Origin: CAJCJE01 sp035948315
Lineage (GTDB): Bacteria; Actinomycetota; Actinomycetes; Mycobacteriales; Pseudonocardiaceae
Direction: 5' to 3'
DNA length: 64,000 nucleotides
Assembly (NCBI GenBank): GCA_035948315.1
Contig: DASZJG010000069.1
Span: forward strand, 1 to 64,000
In this document: positions 8,090 to 16,809 of the stretch, in pieces
How the letters are laid out: each line of letters begins with the position of its first letter
Position numbering within the stretch: the first letter of the stretch is position 1
Notes under the pieces: model-generated
Databases searched by the model: none
What the model saw: the letters and a program-made list of their open reading frames with translations, nothing else
What the model was told of the DNA's origin: nothing
Made by a program: the position numbers and the translations under genes

Positions 8090-8130
8090 CGAAACGGCCG
8101 GCGGTCCACAAAGGACCACCGGCCGTTTCG
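8090..8130. terminator. sigA terminator
   Basis: An 18-bp stem with one C-A mismatch (8090-8107 with 8113-8130) and a 5-nt loop lies 16 bp downstream of the sigA stop codon and just upstream of the vapBC promoter region, keeping the two units apart. Confidence 0.88.
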
Positions 8131-8146
8131 TTGCCTGGTAAGGAGA

Positions 8147-9490
8147 TCAGTCCAGGTAGTCGCGCAGCACCTGGGAGCGCGACGGGTGACGCAGCTTGGA
8201 CATGGTCTTGGACTCGATCTGCCGGATCCGCTCGCGGGTGACCCCGTAGACCTGGCCGATCTCGTCCAGCGTCCGGGGCTGGCCGTCGGTGAGGCCGAAG
8301 CGCAGCCGGACCACACCCGCCTCGCGCTCGGAGAGGGTGGCCAACACAGACTGGAGCTGGTCCTGCAGCAGCGTGAACGACACCGCGTCCACGGCGACGA
8401 CCGCCTCGGAGTCCTCGATGAAGTCACCGAGCTGCGAGTCGCCCTCGTCGCCGATGGTCTGGTCCAGCGAGATCGGCTCCCGGGCGTACTGCTGGATCTC
8501 CAGCACCTTCTCCGGGGTGATGTCCATTTCCTTGGCCAGCTCTTCCGGGGTGGGTTCCCGGCCGAGGTCCTGGAGCAGCTCGCGCTGGATGCGGCCCAGC
8601 TTGTTGATCACTTCGACCATGTGCACCGGAATGCGGATGGTGCGGGCCTGGTCGGCCATGGCGCGGGTGATCGCCTGCCGGATCCACCAGGTGGCGTACG
8701 TGGAGAACTTGTAGCCCTTGGTGTAGTCGAACTTCTCGACCGCGCGGATCAGACCGAGGTTGCCCTCCTGGATCAGGTCCAGGAACGCCATGCCACGGCC
8801 GGTGTAGCGCTTGGCCAGCGAGACGACCAGTCGCAGGTTGGCTTCGAGCAGGTGGTTCTTGGCCCGCTCGCCGTCCCGGATGATCCAGTTCAGGTCGCGG
8901 CGCATCTGGGTCGGGAACTTCTCGTTCTCGTCCTCTGCCTTGCGCACCCGCTCCGCCGCGTACAGGCCGGCCTCGATCCGCTTGGCGAGTTCGACCTCCT
9001 CCTCGGCGTTGAGCAGCGCCACCTTGCCGATCTGCTTGAGGTAGGCGCGAACCGAGTCGGCCGACGCGGTGAGTTCGGCGTCCTTGCGGGCCTGCCGAAG
9101 TGCCTCGGACTCTTCCTCGTCCCAGACGAAGTCGCCGTCCTTGGCGTCCTTGGGGGTCTCGACGACCTCCTCCTCCACCACCTCGGTGAGGTCGACCTCG
9201 ACTTCCTCCAGGTCGGCATCGTCCGGCGCGACCTCGCCGTCCATGTCCGGCTCGGCGTCCTCGCCTTCGGCGCCCTTCTTGGCCGGCGCGCCCTTGGCGG
9301 CGGTCTTCTTGGTGGTGCGGGTCGCCGTCTTGCCGGCCGCCTTCTTGGTCGGCGCGGCGGCCTTGGCGGCGGTCGTCCCGGTCACGACGTCGATCTCCTC
9401 ACCGTTCGTGCTGGTCGGTGCATCCTGCACGGCCTTGGCGGCGCTCGCGGATGGGTTGGAGCGTCGGGTTGCGGTTTCTGCGGCTGCCAC
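8147..9490 (-). CDS. sigA: Principal RNA polymerase sigma factor (SigA/HrdB)
   Basis: Group 1 sigma-70 factor, about 447 residues. It has a long charged Ala/Lys-rich N-terminal region, region 1.2-2 (ADSVRAYLKQIGKVALL, then GMAFLDLIQEGNLGLIRAVEKFD and the YKFSTYATWWIRQAI region 2.3-2.4), region 3 and a region 4 HTH (LDEIGQVYGVTRERIRQIES). I chose GTG at 9490 with AAAGGG 6 nt upstream, because the alternative ATG at 9616 would add an uncharacteristic 42 residues and cover the likely promoter. The order sigA-ppgK-cei matches M. tuberculosis Rv2703-Rv2702-Rv2700, which supports the housekeeping role. Confidence 0.95.
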   Translation of the reverse strand: MAAAETATRRSNPSASAAKAVQDAPTSTNGEEIDVVTGTTAAKAAAPTKKAAGKTATRTTKKTAAKGAPAKKGAEGEDAEPDMDGEVAPDDADLEEVEVDLTEVVEEEVVETPKDAKDGDFVWDEEESEALRQARKDAELTASADSVRAYLKQIGKVALLNAEEEVELAKRIEAGLYAAERVRKAEDENEKFPTQMRRDLNWIIRDGERAKNHLLEANLRLVVSLAKRYTGRGMAFLDLIQEGNLGLIRAVEKFDYTKGYKFSTYATWWIRQAITRAMADQARTIRIPVHMVEVINKLGRIQRELLQDLGREPTPEELAKEMDITPEKVLEIQQYAREPISLDQTIGDEGDSQLGDFIEDSEAVVAVDAVSFTLLQDQLQSVLATLSEREAGVVRLRFGLTDGQPRTLDEIGQVYGVTRERIRQIESKTMSKLRHPSRSQVLRDYLD

Positions 9491-9593
9491 GTACGCCCTT
9501 TCGCAACGGTCGATCTTGGCCACGAGGCGAGCGAACCTCGAAAGCCTGAGTTCGGGGGATGCCTGCCGGATGCTTTCGGCGGGCGTGTGTTCC

Positions 9594-9599
9594 ATTGTA
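9594..9599 (-). promoter_or_regulatory. Candidate -10 element for sigA
   Basis: TACAAT on the minus strand, about 105 bp before the chosen sigA start. No good -35 is seen at the normal spacing. It argues that the sequence between 9490 and 9594 is a 5' leader and not coding. Confidence 0.4.
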
Positions 9600-9769
9600 A
9601 CGACGGTCGAGGACAAACTCGGCGGCGCGCAGGCAATTGACCGTGGTTCGTTGCCATCGCACCGAGCGCCGACACTACCCCCGAACGGCGTTCGTGCAGG
9701 TCTCGCCCGGTTTCGCGGTCGTGATCACGACGTGATCTCTTTTGCTGCTGATCTACTTCGAACGTGCGG

Positions 9770-10564
<795 letters not shown>

Positions 10565-10738
10565 CCGTGGACCTCTTCCTTCTCGATTCAGTCGATTGGC
10601 GCCGACCATAGCGTTCGCGGTCAGCGAATGGTTGAGCTGCTGGCTCGCGGGTGTGCGGACTCACGCCGTCGCGCGCGGATACGCGCACGGATACGCACGG
10701 AACAATGGTGCACCAAGACGAGCCCGGTACGGGCGGGA

Positions 10739-11446
10739 TCACGCACAGGGTGTTGATGCGGCTCCGCTGAGCAACGCCGGACTGATCTGCGGGGCGAGGC
10801 CCTGGGCCTGCTGGCCACCGGCCTGGACCGGATGCGTGTTGGCGAACTGGGTGAGCTGCTTGAGCACCTGCTGGGCGTCGCCGTTCGGGGCGACCGTGCC
10901 GAACTTGCTGCCGACGGACACGCTCACCGAGGCGTCCTGCCGGTTGTCCCGGACCAACTCGGTGCACGGCAGGACCAGGCTCAGCGTGCGCGCGGCCGAC
11001 TCGCCGTTGGCCCCGAAGCGGATCTGGCCCTGGCAGGCCATGACGTCGTTGGCGTTGGAGTCGCTCTGCGGGTAGGCCGGGTCGGTCTGCGGGTCGCCCG
11101 CGACGTTGAAGCCGAGCTGCAGCAGCGAGGTGGACACGATCTGGGCGGCGCCGTGCTTGATGCTCGCGTTGTAGACGCTGACCTGGACCTGTGCGGGCGG
11201 GGCAGGTGTGACCTTGGCGAGCGCGGTGTAGGCCAGCGGGGTGCCGATCTGCGGGGCGGGCTTGCCGCCGACCGCCGGCACCGGCGGGCAGCTGGTCGCG
11301 GCGGAGGTGTTGTCCGCGCGGTCGATCACCTTCACCCACACCACGATCGCGGCGACGACCAGCAAAACGGCGAGCACGATGGCCGGAATCGGTTTGCGCC
11401 TGCGGTAACCCCTACCGCGTTCGCGCGACATGCCTACGGCGGCCAC
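10739..11446 (-). CDS. cei: Envelope integrity protein Cei (LytR C-terminal domain)
   Basis: Membrane-anchored wall protein, 235 residues: a basic N-terminus, one membrane helix near 23-42 (PAIVLAVLLVVAAIVVW), then an extracytoplasmic LytR_C domain (VQVSVYNASIKHGAAQIVST). M. tuberculosis Rv2700 (cei), in the same position next to ppgK, is needed for envelope integrity and virulence. The GTG at 11446 has GGGGAGGA about 8 nt upstream; an ATG at 11431 is the alternative start. suhB, which sits between cei and ppgK in M. tuberculosis, is absent here. Confidence 0.85.
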   Translation of the reverse strand: MAAVGMSRERGRGYRRRKPIPAIVLAVLLVVAAIVVWVKVIDRADNTSAATSCPPVPAVGGKPAPQIGTPLAYTALAKVTPAPPAQVQVSVYNASIKHGAAQIVSTSLLQLGFNVAGDPQTDPAYPQSDSNANDVMACQGQIRFGANGESAARTLSLVLPCTELVRDNRQDASVSVSVGSKFGTVAPNGDAQQVLKQLTQFANTHPVQAGGQQAQGLAPQISPALLSGAASTPCA

Positions 11447-11930
11447 CTGCCTGTCCTCCCCGGCCCGAAGCCCTAGCGCCGACTGCTCCCACCTACACCC
11501 TGGTTGTCGGTGCTGATCAGCCTAGGCGTTTCAGCTCAACCGGGTGTATTTGGATCACCCTTCGTAGTGATCTCACCGAATCACTCGGCGATGATCGCTG
11601 CCTGCGATCAGCCTACTGCGGACAGTGCCTGGCAGTCGCATCGCACCACGTACGTCCTGACGTCGGCAAGCCGGACAAAGTTGCCCGGATCGTCGAACGT
11701 GACCAAGTTGAGTCCGATCGGGTGAGTCAAGGTGTGCGGGCGCGCTCAGTGAGCTACCCTCTGGCCGCTCCACTGTCGGGGGACCTGCGGTGAATCGATT
11801 CTCACCTGGGTGGATCGGCGGTGATCTGCAGGGAGACCTCCGTCACCGTTGACGGCGGGCACAAATTGCAGCTTTGAGACGTTGAGCAGCGCACGAACAA
11901 CAGTCTCCGTGACCGCAGGGGTGAGAAGAA
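11447..11930. other. Divergent intergenic region (cei / DUF4193)
   Basis: 484 bp with no convincing gene. It must carry promoters for cei (leftward) and the DUF4193 gene (rightward). A TACCCT hexamer at 11755-11760 could be a -10 for the latter. Two short inverted repeats are visible: GATCAC/GTGATC (11553-11558, 11567-11572) and CCGTCA/TGACGG (11840-11845, 11850-11855). No function is assigned to them. Confidence 0.4.
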
Positions 11931-12239
11931 ATGGCGACCGACTACGACGCTCCGCGCCGCAGCGAAGCCGACGAGCTGGCTGAGGACTCGCTCGAAGAGC
12001 TGAAGGCGCGGCGCGACCAGAACCAGTCAGGTGTCGTCGACGTGGACACGGACGCGCCGGACGAGAACTTCGAGCTGCCGGGTGCCGACCTGTCGGGCCT
12101 GTCCGGCGAGGAGTTGACCGTCAAGGTGCTGCCGAAGCAAGCCGACGAATTCACCTGTTCGAAGTGTTTCCTGGTGCACCACCGCAGCAGGCTCGCCGAG
12201 GAGCGGGGCGGGCAGTTCATCTGCCGCGACTGCGCATAA
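11931..12239 (+). CDS. DUF4193 zinc-ribbon protein
   Basis: Conserved actinobacterial protein of 102 residues. The N-terminal half is acidic (DELAEDSLEELKARRDQ), and the C-terminal half has CSKCF and CRDCA, a CxxC pair set for one zinc ion. It corresponds to Rv2699c and keeps its place beside cei and dut. In related actinomycetes the family is nearly universal, but no function is established. A 9-bp hairpin follows the stop. Confidence 0.9.
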   Translation: MATDYDAPRRSEADELAEDSLEELKARRDQNQSGVVDVDTDAPDENFELPGADLSGLSGEELTVKVLPKQADEFTCSKCFLVHHRSRLAEERGGQFICRDCA

Positions 12240-12246
12240 GGCGGGT

Positions 12247-12270
12247 GATCCGAGCGGGCGGGCTCGGATC
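12247..12270 (+). terminator. DUF4193 terminator
   Basis: Nine-bp perfect stem (12247-12255 with 12262-12270), loop GGGCGG, beginning 8 bp after the DUF4193 stop codon. Confidence 0.75.
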
Positions 12271-12309
12271 GGCTTCGACACGACAGGTTCTACGCACCAA
12301 AACTGGGGA

Positions 12310-12337
12310 CTGGGCACCTGCCTGCGCGGGTGCCCAG
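12310..12337 (-). terminator. DUF3093 terminator
   Basis: Twelve-bp stem with one G-T pair (12310-12321 with 12326-12337) and a CTGC loop, 20 bp beyond the stop of the minus-strand DUF3093 gene. Confidence 0.75.
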
Positions 12338-12357
12338 TACACGTTGTTTCGTGCTGG

Positions 12358-13065
12358 TCAGCGGCCTTCGATGAGCGCCGTGACCAGCTTCTCGGGCTTG
12401 CGGGAGCTGATCAGCCAGTACGGCGTCGGATCGTTCTCGTCCGTCACCTCGACCCACACCATCGGCCCGATCCAGCTGCGCGTCAGCGCGAACGCGGCCG
12501 GGTCGAACGCCGGTCCGAGGACCTTGCGCTTGGCCGCGGGCGGCACGATCTGCACCTCGCCGACGAACTCCAGCGGCAGATGCGCCTGGCCGACCCACAG
12601 CTCGCCGTCGTGCACCTGAACCGTGGCCGCGCTGAACCGCCAGAGCAGCAGCAGGCACAGCCCGAAGCAGATGACGTAGGGCAGCCATGCCCGGATGCCC
12701 GGGTAGCCCATGTCCACCTCGGCGGCCAGCAGGCCGGCCGCGAGCAGCGGCAGCAGCCAGTGCCACCAGGTCAGGTAGAGCCGCTCGCGAAAGACCGGCG
12801 GAGTGGCCGGACGGGGCGCGCCGGTGCCGCTCTCGGCGCTGCTCTCCGCGCCGCTGTCGGACCCGCTGTTGGCGCTGCTGCGGGCGCTGCTGTCGGCCCG
12901 GTTCTCGGCGCTGCTGTCGGCACCGCTCCCGGCCCTGCTGTGGGCGCTGTCGGCACTGCTCCCGGCCTGGCTCTCGGCGGCGCTCTCGGCCTTGTCCGGC
13001 TGCGCCACCGGGCCCTCCGCTGCCTCCGCCGCGCCAGTTGCGGCCGTGCTTGCGCTCTCATTCAC
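12358..13065 (-). CDS. DUF3093 membrane protein with Ser/Ala-rich N-terminal tail
   Basis: 235-residue membrane protein. The DUF3093 core begins near residue 80 (FRERLYLTWWHWLLPLLAAG), has two hydrophobic helices, and ends with ISSRKPEKLVTALI. It corresponds to Rv2698. The first 75 residues are an unusual low-complexity tail of Ser, Ala, Gly, Glu and Asp repeats (such as SSADSAHSRAGSGADSSAEN), not part of the usual family. The GTG at 13065 lies only 24 bp from the divergent dut start, so their promoters overlap. The role of the family is unknown. Confidence 0.8.
   Translation of the reverse strand: MNESASTAATGAAEAAEGPVAQPDKAESAAESQAGSSADSAHSRAGSGADSSAENRADSSARSSANSGSDSGAESSAESGTGAPRPATPPVFRERLYLTWWHWLLPLLAAGLLAAEVDMGYPGIRAWLPYVICFGLCLLLLWRFSAATVQVHDGELWVGQAHLPLEFVGEVQIVPPAAKRKVLGPAFDPAAFALTRSWIGPMVWVEVTDENDPTPYWLISSRKPEKLVTALIEGR
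12830..13010 (-). repeat. Low-complexity Ser/Ala repeat in the DUF3093 gene
   Basis: Imperfect GC-rich repeats built on CGGCGCTGCT-type units encode the Ser/Ala/Asp/Glu tail. Spacing is irregular (mostly multiples of 12 bp), so slippage could expand or shrink it in frame. Confidence 0.7.
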
Positions 13066-13075
13066 CGCTTCAGGG

Positions 13076-13081
13076 TAATCT
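13076..13081 (+). promoter_or_regulatory. Leaderless -10 element for dut
   Basis: TAATCT, 8 nt before the GTG of dut. There is no ribosome-binding site, so transcription probably starts at the initiation codon. Confidence 0.65.
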
Positions 13082-13089
13082 CGCCGCCC

Positions 13090-13593
13090 GTGCCCAGCGT
13101 TGAGGTCCTGCTGTCCCGCGTCGATCCCGATGTGCCCCTGCCCGGCTACGCCCAACCCGGCGACGCCGGGGCCGATCTGGTGACCACCGCCGACGTGGTG
13201 ATCGCGCCTGGTGAGCGGGCCGTGGTCGGCACCGGCATCGCGATCGCGCTGCCCGAGGGCTACGCCGGGTTCGTGCATCCAAGATCCGGTTTGGCCGCGC
13301 GCGCCGGTCTTTCCGTGGTAAACACGCCTGGCACCATCGACGCGGGCTATCGCGGCGAGATCAAGGTCTGCCTGATCAACCACGACCTGCGTGAGCCGAT
13401 CGTGTTGCGACGTGGCGACCGGATCGCCCAGCTGGTCATCCAGCGGGTCGAGCATGCGTTGTTCCGCGAGGTCGCCGATGTCGGTGCGCTGCCGGCGTCG
13501 GTTCGCGGAGCTGGGGGCTATGGCTCGACCGGCGGACATGCCACGCTCGGCGAGCGGGCGGGCGCCCGCGTGGGAACTGGGACGGAGAAGTAA
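13090..13593 (+). CDS. dut: dUTP diphosphatase
   Basis: Hydrolyses dUTP to dUMP and PPi, protecting DNA from uracil. 167 residues with all five trimeric dUTPase motifs in order: DAGADLV, HPRSGLAAR, GTIDAGYRGEIKV, RGDRIAQLVI and GYGSTGGH. The GTG at 13090 is supported by homology (VEVLLSRVDP start) and by the -10 element 8 nt before it. The DUF3710 gene begins on the next base after the stop, so the two are translated together, as in M. tuberculosis (Rv2697c-Rv2696c). Confidence 0.95.
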   Translation: MPSVEVLLSRVDPDVPLPGYAQPGDAGADLVTTADVVIAPGERAVVGTGIAIALPEGYAGFVHPRSGLAARAGLSVVNTPGTIDAGYRGEIKVCLINHDLREPIVLRRGDRIAQLVIQRVEHALFREVADVGALPASVRGAGGYGSTGGHATLGERAGARVGTGTEK

Positions 13594-14280
13594 GTGGGCC
13601 TGTTCGGGCGACGCCAGCGGGGTCGGCATGCCGGTGACGATCTCGCGGAGGAATCGGAGCGCGAGTCCTACTCGGGCGAGATCTACGACGGCAGCGATGT
13701 CGTCGACGGCGGCGCCGACTACGACGAGTACGACGACGAGGCAGGCCCGTACGACGAGGAAGAGGCGCCCGAGGACGGCCTGGTGCGCCTGGACCTCGGC
13801 TCGGTGCAGGTGCCGCTACCGAGCAACGCACAGATCCAGGTCGAGATGGACCCGTCCGGCCCGCTGCGCGCGGTGCACATCGTGAGTCAGCACGCCCGCT
13901 ACACGCTCTCGGCCTACGCCTCGCCGCGTTCGCAGCTGCTCTGGCCGGAGATCAGCAAGGAACTCGCGGACCAGCTCGGCTCGGACGGCGCCCGGGTCCG
14001 CAAGGAGAACGGCGAGTGGGGCACCGAGCTGGTCGCGTTCGTGAACAACGTGCTGCTGCGCTTCGTCGGCGTGGACGGGCCGCGCTGGATGCTGCGCGCG
14101 GTCGCGGCCGGTCCGAAGGAGCAGTCCGCGCAGGCCGCCGAGGAACTGCGCGACATGGTCCGGGAGACCGTCGTGGTGCGCGGCATCCAGCCGATGCCGG
14201 TGCGCACCCCGCTGCCGCTCACGCTGCCGGAGGAGATCGCCGCGCACATCGAGCAGGCCCAGGGCGGCGCGCCGAGCTAG
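13594..14280 (+). CDS. DUF3710 protein
   Basis: 228-residue conserved actinobacterial protein. A basic start (GLFGRRQRGR) precedes a strongly acidic segment (residues 35-60) and then the DUF3710 domain (LDLGSVQVPLPSNAQIQVE through LPLTLPEEIAAHIEQA). No catalytic motif is recognised. The GTG directly abuts the dut stop (TAAGTG). Its own stop shares CTAG with the stop of the convergent hydrolase. Function unknown; corresponds to Rv2696c. Confidence 0.88.
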   Translation: MGLFGRRQRGRHAGDDLAEESERESYSGEIYDGSDVVDGGADYDEYDDEAGPYDEEEAPEDGLVRLDLGSVQVPLPSNAQIQVEMDPSGPLRAVHIVSQHARYTLSAYASPRSQLLWPEISKELADQLGSDGARVRKENGEWGTELVAFVNNVLLRFVGVDGPRWMLRAVAAGPKEQSAQAAEELRDMVRETVVVRGIQPMPVRTPLPLTLPEEIAAHIEQAQGGAPS

Positions 14281-15092
14281 GCACGGGCGCCGAGGAAGCC
14301 CGCGATCAGCTTGGCGATCTCGTCGGCCCGGTCCAGGGCCATGGCGTGCGTGGCACCGGCCAGCGGCTCGACGGTGAGCAGCGGATTGCGCCGGGCCACC
14401 TCGGTCGCCTTGGCGCGGACATACGCGCGGTGGGCTGCGTAGAGGTAGTGGAACGGCACCTGATCCGGTAGATCCTCGGTGGCCAGCACGAGCAGCAGCG
14501 GCACCCGGACCCGGGCGTAGCTGGATGTCAGGTCCAGTTCGGTCATGGCCTGACGCAGTTGGGCCACCAGGGTCGGATTCGGCCGCATGAACGGCTTTCC
14601 GTCGCGCTCGACGATGCCGCGCGGGCTCAGCATGGCGCGGAGTTCGTCGGGCAGGGGTTGGGCCATGGCCGCCGACATCGCGTCGAAGGTGGCTTGCAGG
14701 CGCGCGAACTCGGCGTCCGGGTCGGCGAGGCCGGGCAGCTGTGGCGGGCCCGAGGGCGGCGGGTTGCCGTCCAGGCTGACCGCGAGGGGGCAGTCCGGGT
14801 GGGTGTCCGCCCAGAGCGTGGCCAGCATGCCGCCCAGCGAATGGCCGACCACGATCGGTGCGCCGAGGTCCGTCGTCCGGACGACGTCGTCGAGGGCGGC
14901 GAGGGTGGCGTCCCAGTCCCAGTCGGCGTCCGGCGAGTGGCCGTGACCGGGCAGGTTGACGGCGATGACCCGTTGCTCGGCGCGTAACGCCTCGGCGAGC
15001 GGGGCCATGGCGTCGAGGTTCGCGCCCGCGCCGTGCAGGAGCAGAACGGGCACGCCTGCGCCGCCGAAGTCCTTGCTTGCCAGTTCAGTCAT
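14277..15092 (-). CDS. Alpha/beta hydrolase
   Basis: 271-residue cytoplasmic hydrolase. The oxyanion region is LLLHGAG near residue 18, the nucleophile elbow is VGHSLGG (Ser near 103), an Asp lies in VLATEDLPDQ and the catalytic His in GATHAMALDR near 250. Substrate unknown. Its start overlaps the upstream HTH gene by 8 nt, so the two are cotranscribed. The pair has no counterpart between Rv2696c and Rv2695 and looks like an insertion into the conserved block. Confidence 0.88.
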   Translation of the reverse strand: MTELASKDFGGAGVPVLLLHGAGANLDAMAPLAEALRAEQRVIAVNLPGHGHSPDADWDWDATLAALDDVVRTTDLGAPIVVGHSLGGMLATLWADTHPDCPLAVSLDGNPPPSGPPQLPGLADPDAEFARLQATFDAMSAAMAQPLPDELRAMLSPRGIVERDGKPFMRPNPTLVAQLRQAMTELDLTSSYARVRVPLLLVLATEDLPDQVPFHYLYAAHRAYVRAKATEVARRNPLLTVEPLAGATHAMALDRADEIAKLIAGFLGARA

Positions 15093-15555
15093 GTCGGGCC
15101 CGCTCCTCGTTGCGCAGTCGATCGCGAATGGACTCGGGCAGCACGCCGCCGTCGGGATGGCGGACCAGCTTGCCCCTGGCGAGGAGGTCGTGCACGCCCT
15201 GCCGGGTGATGCCGAGCATCGCGCCCGCCACCGGATAGGACACGGCGGTCACGGTCGGGTGGCCGACTCGGCGCGCCACCACCTGCCCCGTCGGAGTGCG
15301 CCACCAGTCGACGGGCGGGTCGAACGGGCCGTCGCTCGGGTAGAGCGTCGCGGTCAGCCGGATGATCGTGCCGACCGCGACGGTGTCGTCGCCGTCGAGT
15401 ATCAGCTCGGCCCATTCGACGGCCCGCCGCTGCACCAGGTCGCGTGCCTGCGCGACCGGGTCGGCGCCGTCCAGCAGGATCTCCAGCGGATCGAGCAGCT
15501 TGATCTCGACCAGCCGGACGAGTTGGTCGATCAGCTGGGCTCGGGTGGGTGCCAT
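15085..15555 (-). CDS. HTH-domain protein, probable regulator of the hydrolase operon
   Basis: 156 residues. The C-terminal part has a helix-turn-helix of excisionase/MerR look (AMLGITRQGVHDLLARGKL, residues 120-138); the N-terminal 100 residues are of unknown family (LIDQLVRLVEIKLLDPLEI). The ATG at 15555 has a perfect AAGGAGGT 8 nt upstream. Just before that are two copies of TTGACG-N5-YGTCAA, 21 bp apart, which a dimeric regulator should bind. Autoregulation by this protein is inferred from position. Confidence 0.75.
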   Translation of the reverse strand: MAPTRAQLIDQLVRLVEIKLLDPLEILLDGADPVAQARDLVQRRAVEWAELILDGDDTVAVGTIIRLTATLYPSDGPFDPPVDWWRTPTGQVVARRVGHPTVTAVSYPVAGAMLGITRQGVHDLLARGKLVRHPDGGVLPESIRDRLRNEERARHD

Positions 15556-15568
15556 GTGAGTGACCTCC

Positions 15569-15606
15569 TTGACGCCTATCGTCAAGTACTTGACGCATTC
15601 TGTCAA
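15569..15606. promoter_or_regulatory. Double operator, TTGACG-N5-YGTCAA repeated at 21 bp
   Basis: Half-sites are at 15569-15574, 15580-15585, 15590-15595 and 15601-15606. Each pair is an inverted repeat with a 5-bp spacer, and the second pair repeats the first after 21 bp, two helical turns. It lies 14-51 bp before the HTH gene start and runs over the end of the next gene. Confidence 0.8.
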
Positions 15607-16304
15607 GTAGGGCGGCCGCCTGCGCGCAGCCAGGCCAGGATCGTCGCCCGACCGAGTGCCTCGCGGTCCGCGCCGAGCGCGGTCAACGTGGTCGTGCCCA
15701 GCGACGCGAAGGGCAGCGCCGCCGCCCAGGACCGGGCCACGGCCAGCGGATGCACCGGATCGTCCGTGCAGGCGGCCACGCCGGCCGGTACGCGTAGCCG
15801 CGTCAGCTGCGCCCTGTCCGGCGCCGGATGGCCGGCAGCGGCCCGCAGCGAGGGCGCGAGGCCCTCGCCGTGCCGGCGCCAGGCCCGCCGCAGCTCATCG
15901 GCCAGCCAGGGCGCCACGCCCTCGGTCGCGACGGCCAGTGTCGCCTCGACGCCCAGCGCGTCCACTGTGTCCGCTCCGGTCCGCGCCGCGACGGCGGCAG
16001 GGGCGTCCCCGCCCGGCCCGTGCCAGGCCGGCATGGCCAGCAGCACACCCGCGCACCGGTCCGGATGCAGCAGTGCCCATTCGGCCGCCAGATGCGCCCC
16101 CAACGAGACCCCGCCGACCACGATCGGACCGTCCTCGCCGGCCAGGTCCAGCGCGGCCAGATGGTCGCTGACCAGGTCTTTCCCCGGTCTCGGCGGCACC
16201 GCCAGCAGGTCGAGTCCGACGGCGGCCAGCGGCCCGGCGAACACCGAGGAAACGAACACCTCGTCCGAGGCGGTGCCGGGCAGTATGACGGCGGTTTCAC
16301 CCAC
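15603..16304 (-). CDS. Alpha/beta hydrolase (Rv2695-like)
   Basis: About 233 residues. The nucleophile elbow is VGGVSLGAH (Ser near 92). No clear catalytic acid-His pair is certain: D in ACTDDPVHPL is a candidate, with the nearby His. It sits where Rv2695 lies in M. tuberculosis, divergent from the OB-fold gene. The start is uncertain; I use GTG at 16304, where the homologous part begins (VGETAVILPG). Upstream there is no good ribosome-binding site and the frame stays open to 16439. Confidence 0.75.
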   Translation of the reverse strand: MGETAVILPGTASDEVFVSSVFAGPLAAVGLDLLAVPPRPGKDLVSDHLAALDLAGEDGPIVVGGVSLGAHLAAEWALLHPDRCAGVLLAMPAWHGPGGDAPAAVAARTGADTVDALGVEATLAVATEGVAPWLADELRRAWRRHGEGLAPSLRAAAGHPAPDRAQLTRLRVPAGVAACTDDPVHPLAVARSWAAALPFASLGTTTLTALGADREALGRATILAWLRAGGRPT

Positions 16305-16431
16305 GCGGAGCAGCGTATTCCGGCTTTGCAGAAGAACATTCGATCGCCAGGTTGGTAATGGCCTCCGCGCGGTTACCCTGACGCTGTACGGGTCGAGTCG
16401 GGCGGCCCCAAACGCAAACAGGAGCAGCACT

Positions 16432-16809
16432 ATGGCCACGGCGACGGGCGGCTATTGGAAACGGTTAGTCCACCGCCTCACCACCGATGTGGGTGAGTTG
16501 GACGCCGATGACCTCTCGCGCGAGGCGGAGGAAGTCGGGGCCACTCCGGCACGCAACTGCCACTGCGGCGAAGAAGTCACCGTGCGCGGCCGGCTGCGCA
16601 GCGTCGAGCTGTGCCCGAAGGACGCGGTGGCCACCCTGGAGGCCGAGCTGTACGACGGTACCGAAGGAGTGACCCTGGTGTGGCTGGGCCGGCGGCGCAT
16701 CGCCGGCATCGAACCGGGCCGTACGATCAAGGCCACCGGCCGCATGTCGGTGCGGGACGGTCGCAAGGTCTTGTACAACCCCTACTACGAACTGCAGACG
16801 ACTACATGA
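16432..16809 (+). CDS. OB-fold nucleic-acid-binding protein
   Basis: 125 residues. The N-terminal helical segment (YWKRLVHRLT) is followed by an OB-fold (VTVRGRLRSVEL to TIKATGRMSVRDGRKVLYNPYYEL) of the tRNA-anticodon/RecG-like type. It corresponds to Rv2694c. The ATG at 16432 has AGGAG 8 nt upstream. Its TGA overlaps the ATG of the DUF3159 gene (ATGA), so the two are coupled. Partner nucleic acid unknown. Confidence 0.88.
   Translation: MATATGGYWKRLVHRLTTDVGELDADDLSREAEEVGATPARNCHCGEEVTVRGRLRSVELCPKDAVATLEAELYDGTEGVTLVWLGRRRIAGIEPGRTIKATGRMSVRDGRKVLYNPYYELQTTT

Noticed and set aside
9491..9616. Longer N-terminus for SigA from an ATG at 9616
   Set aside because: The extension covers the likely -10 and lacks a ribosome-binding site, whereas GTG at 9490 has one.
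12830..13010. Repeated GC-rich units considered as a CRISPR array or satellite
   Set aside because: No spacer structure; they encode a Ser/Ala-rich protein tail.
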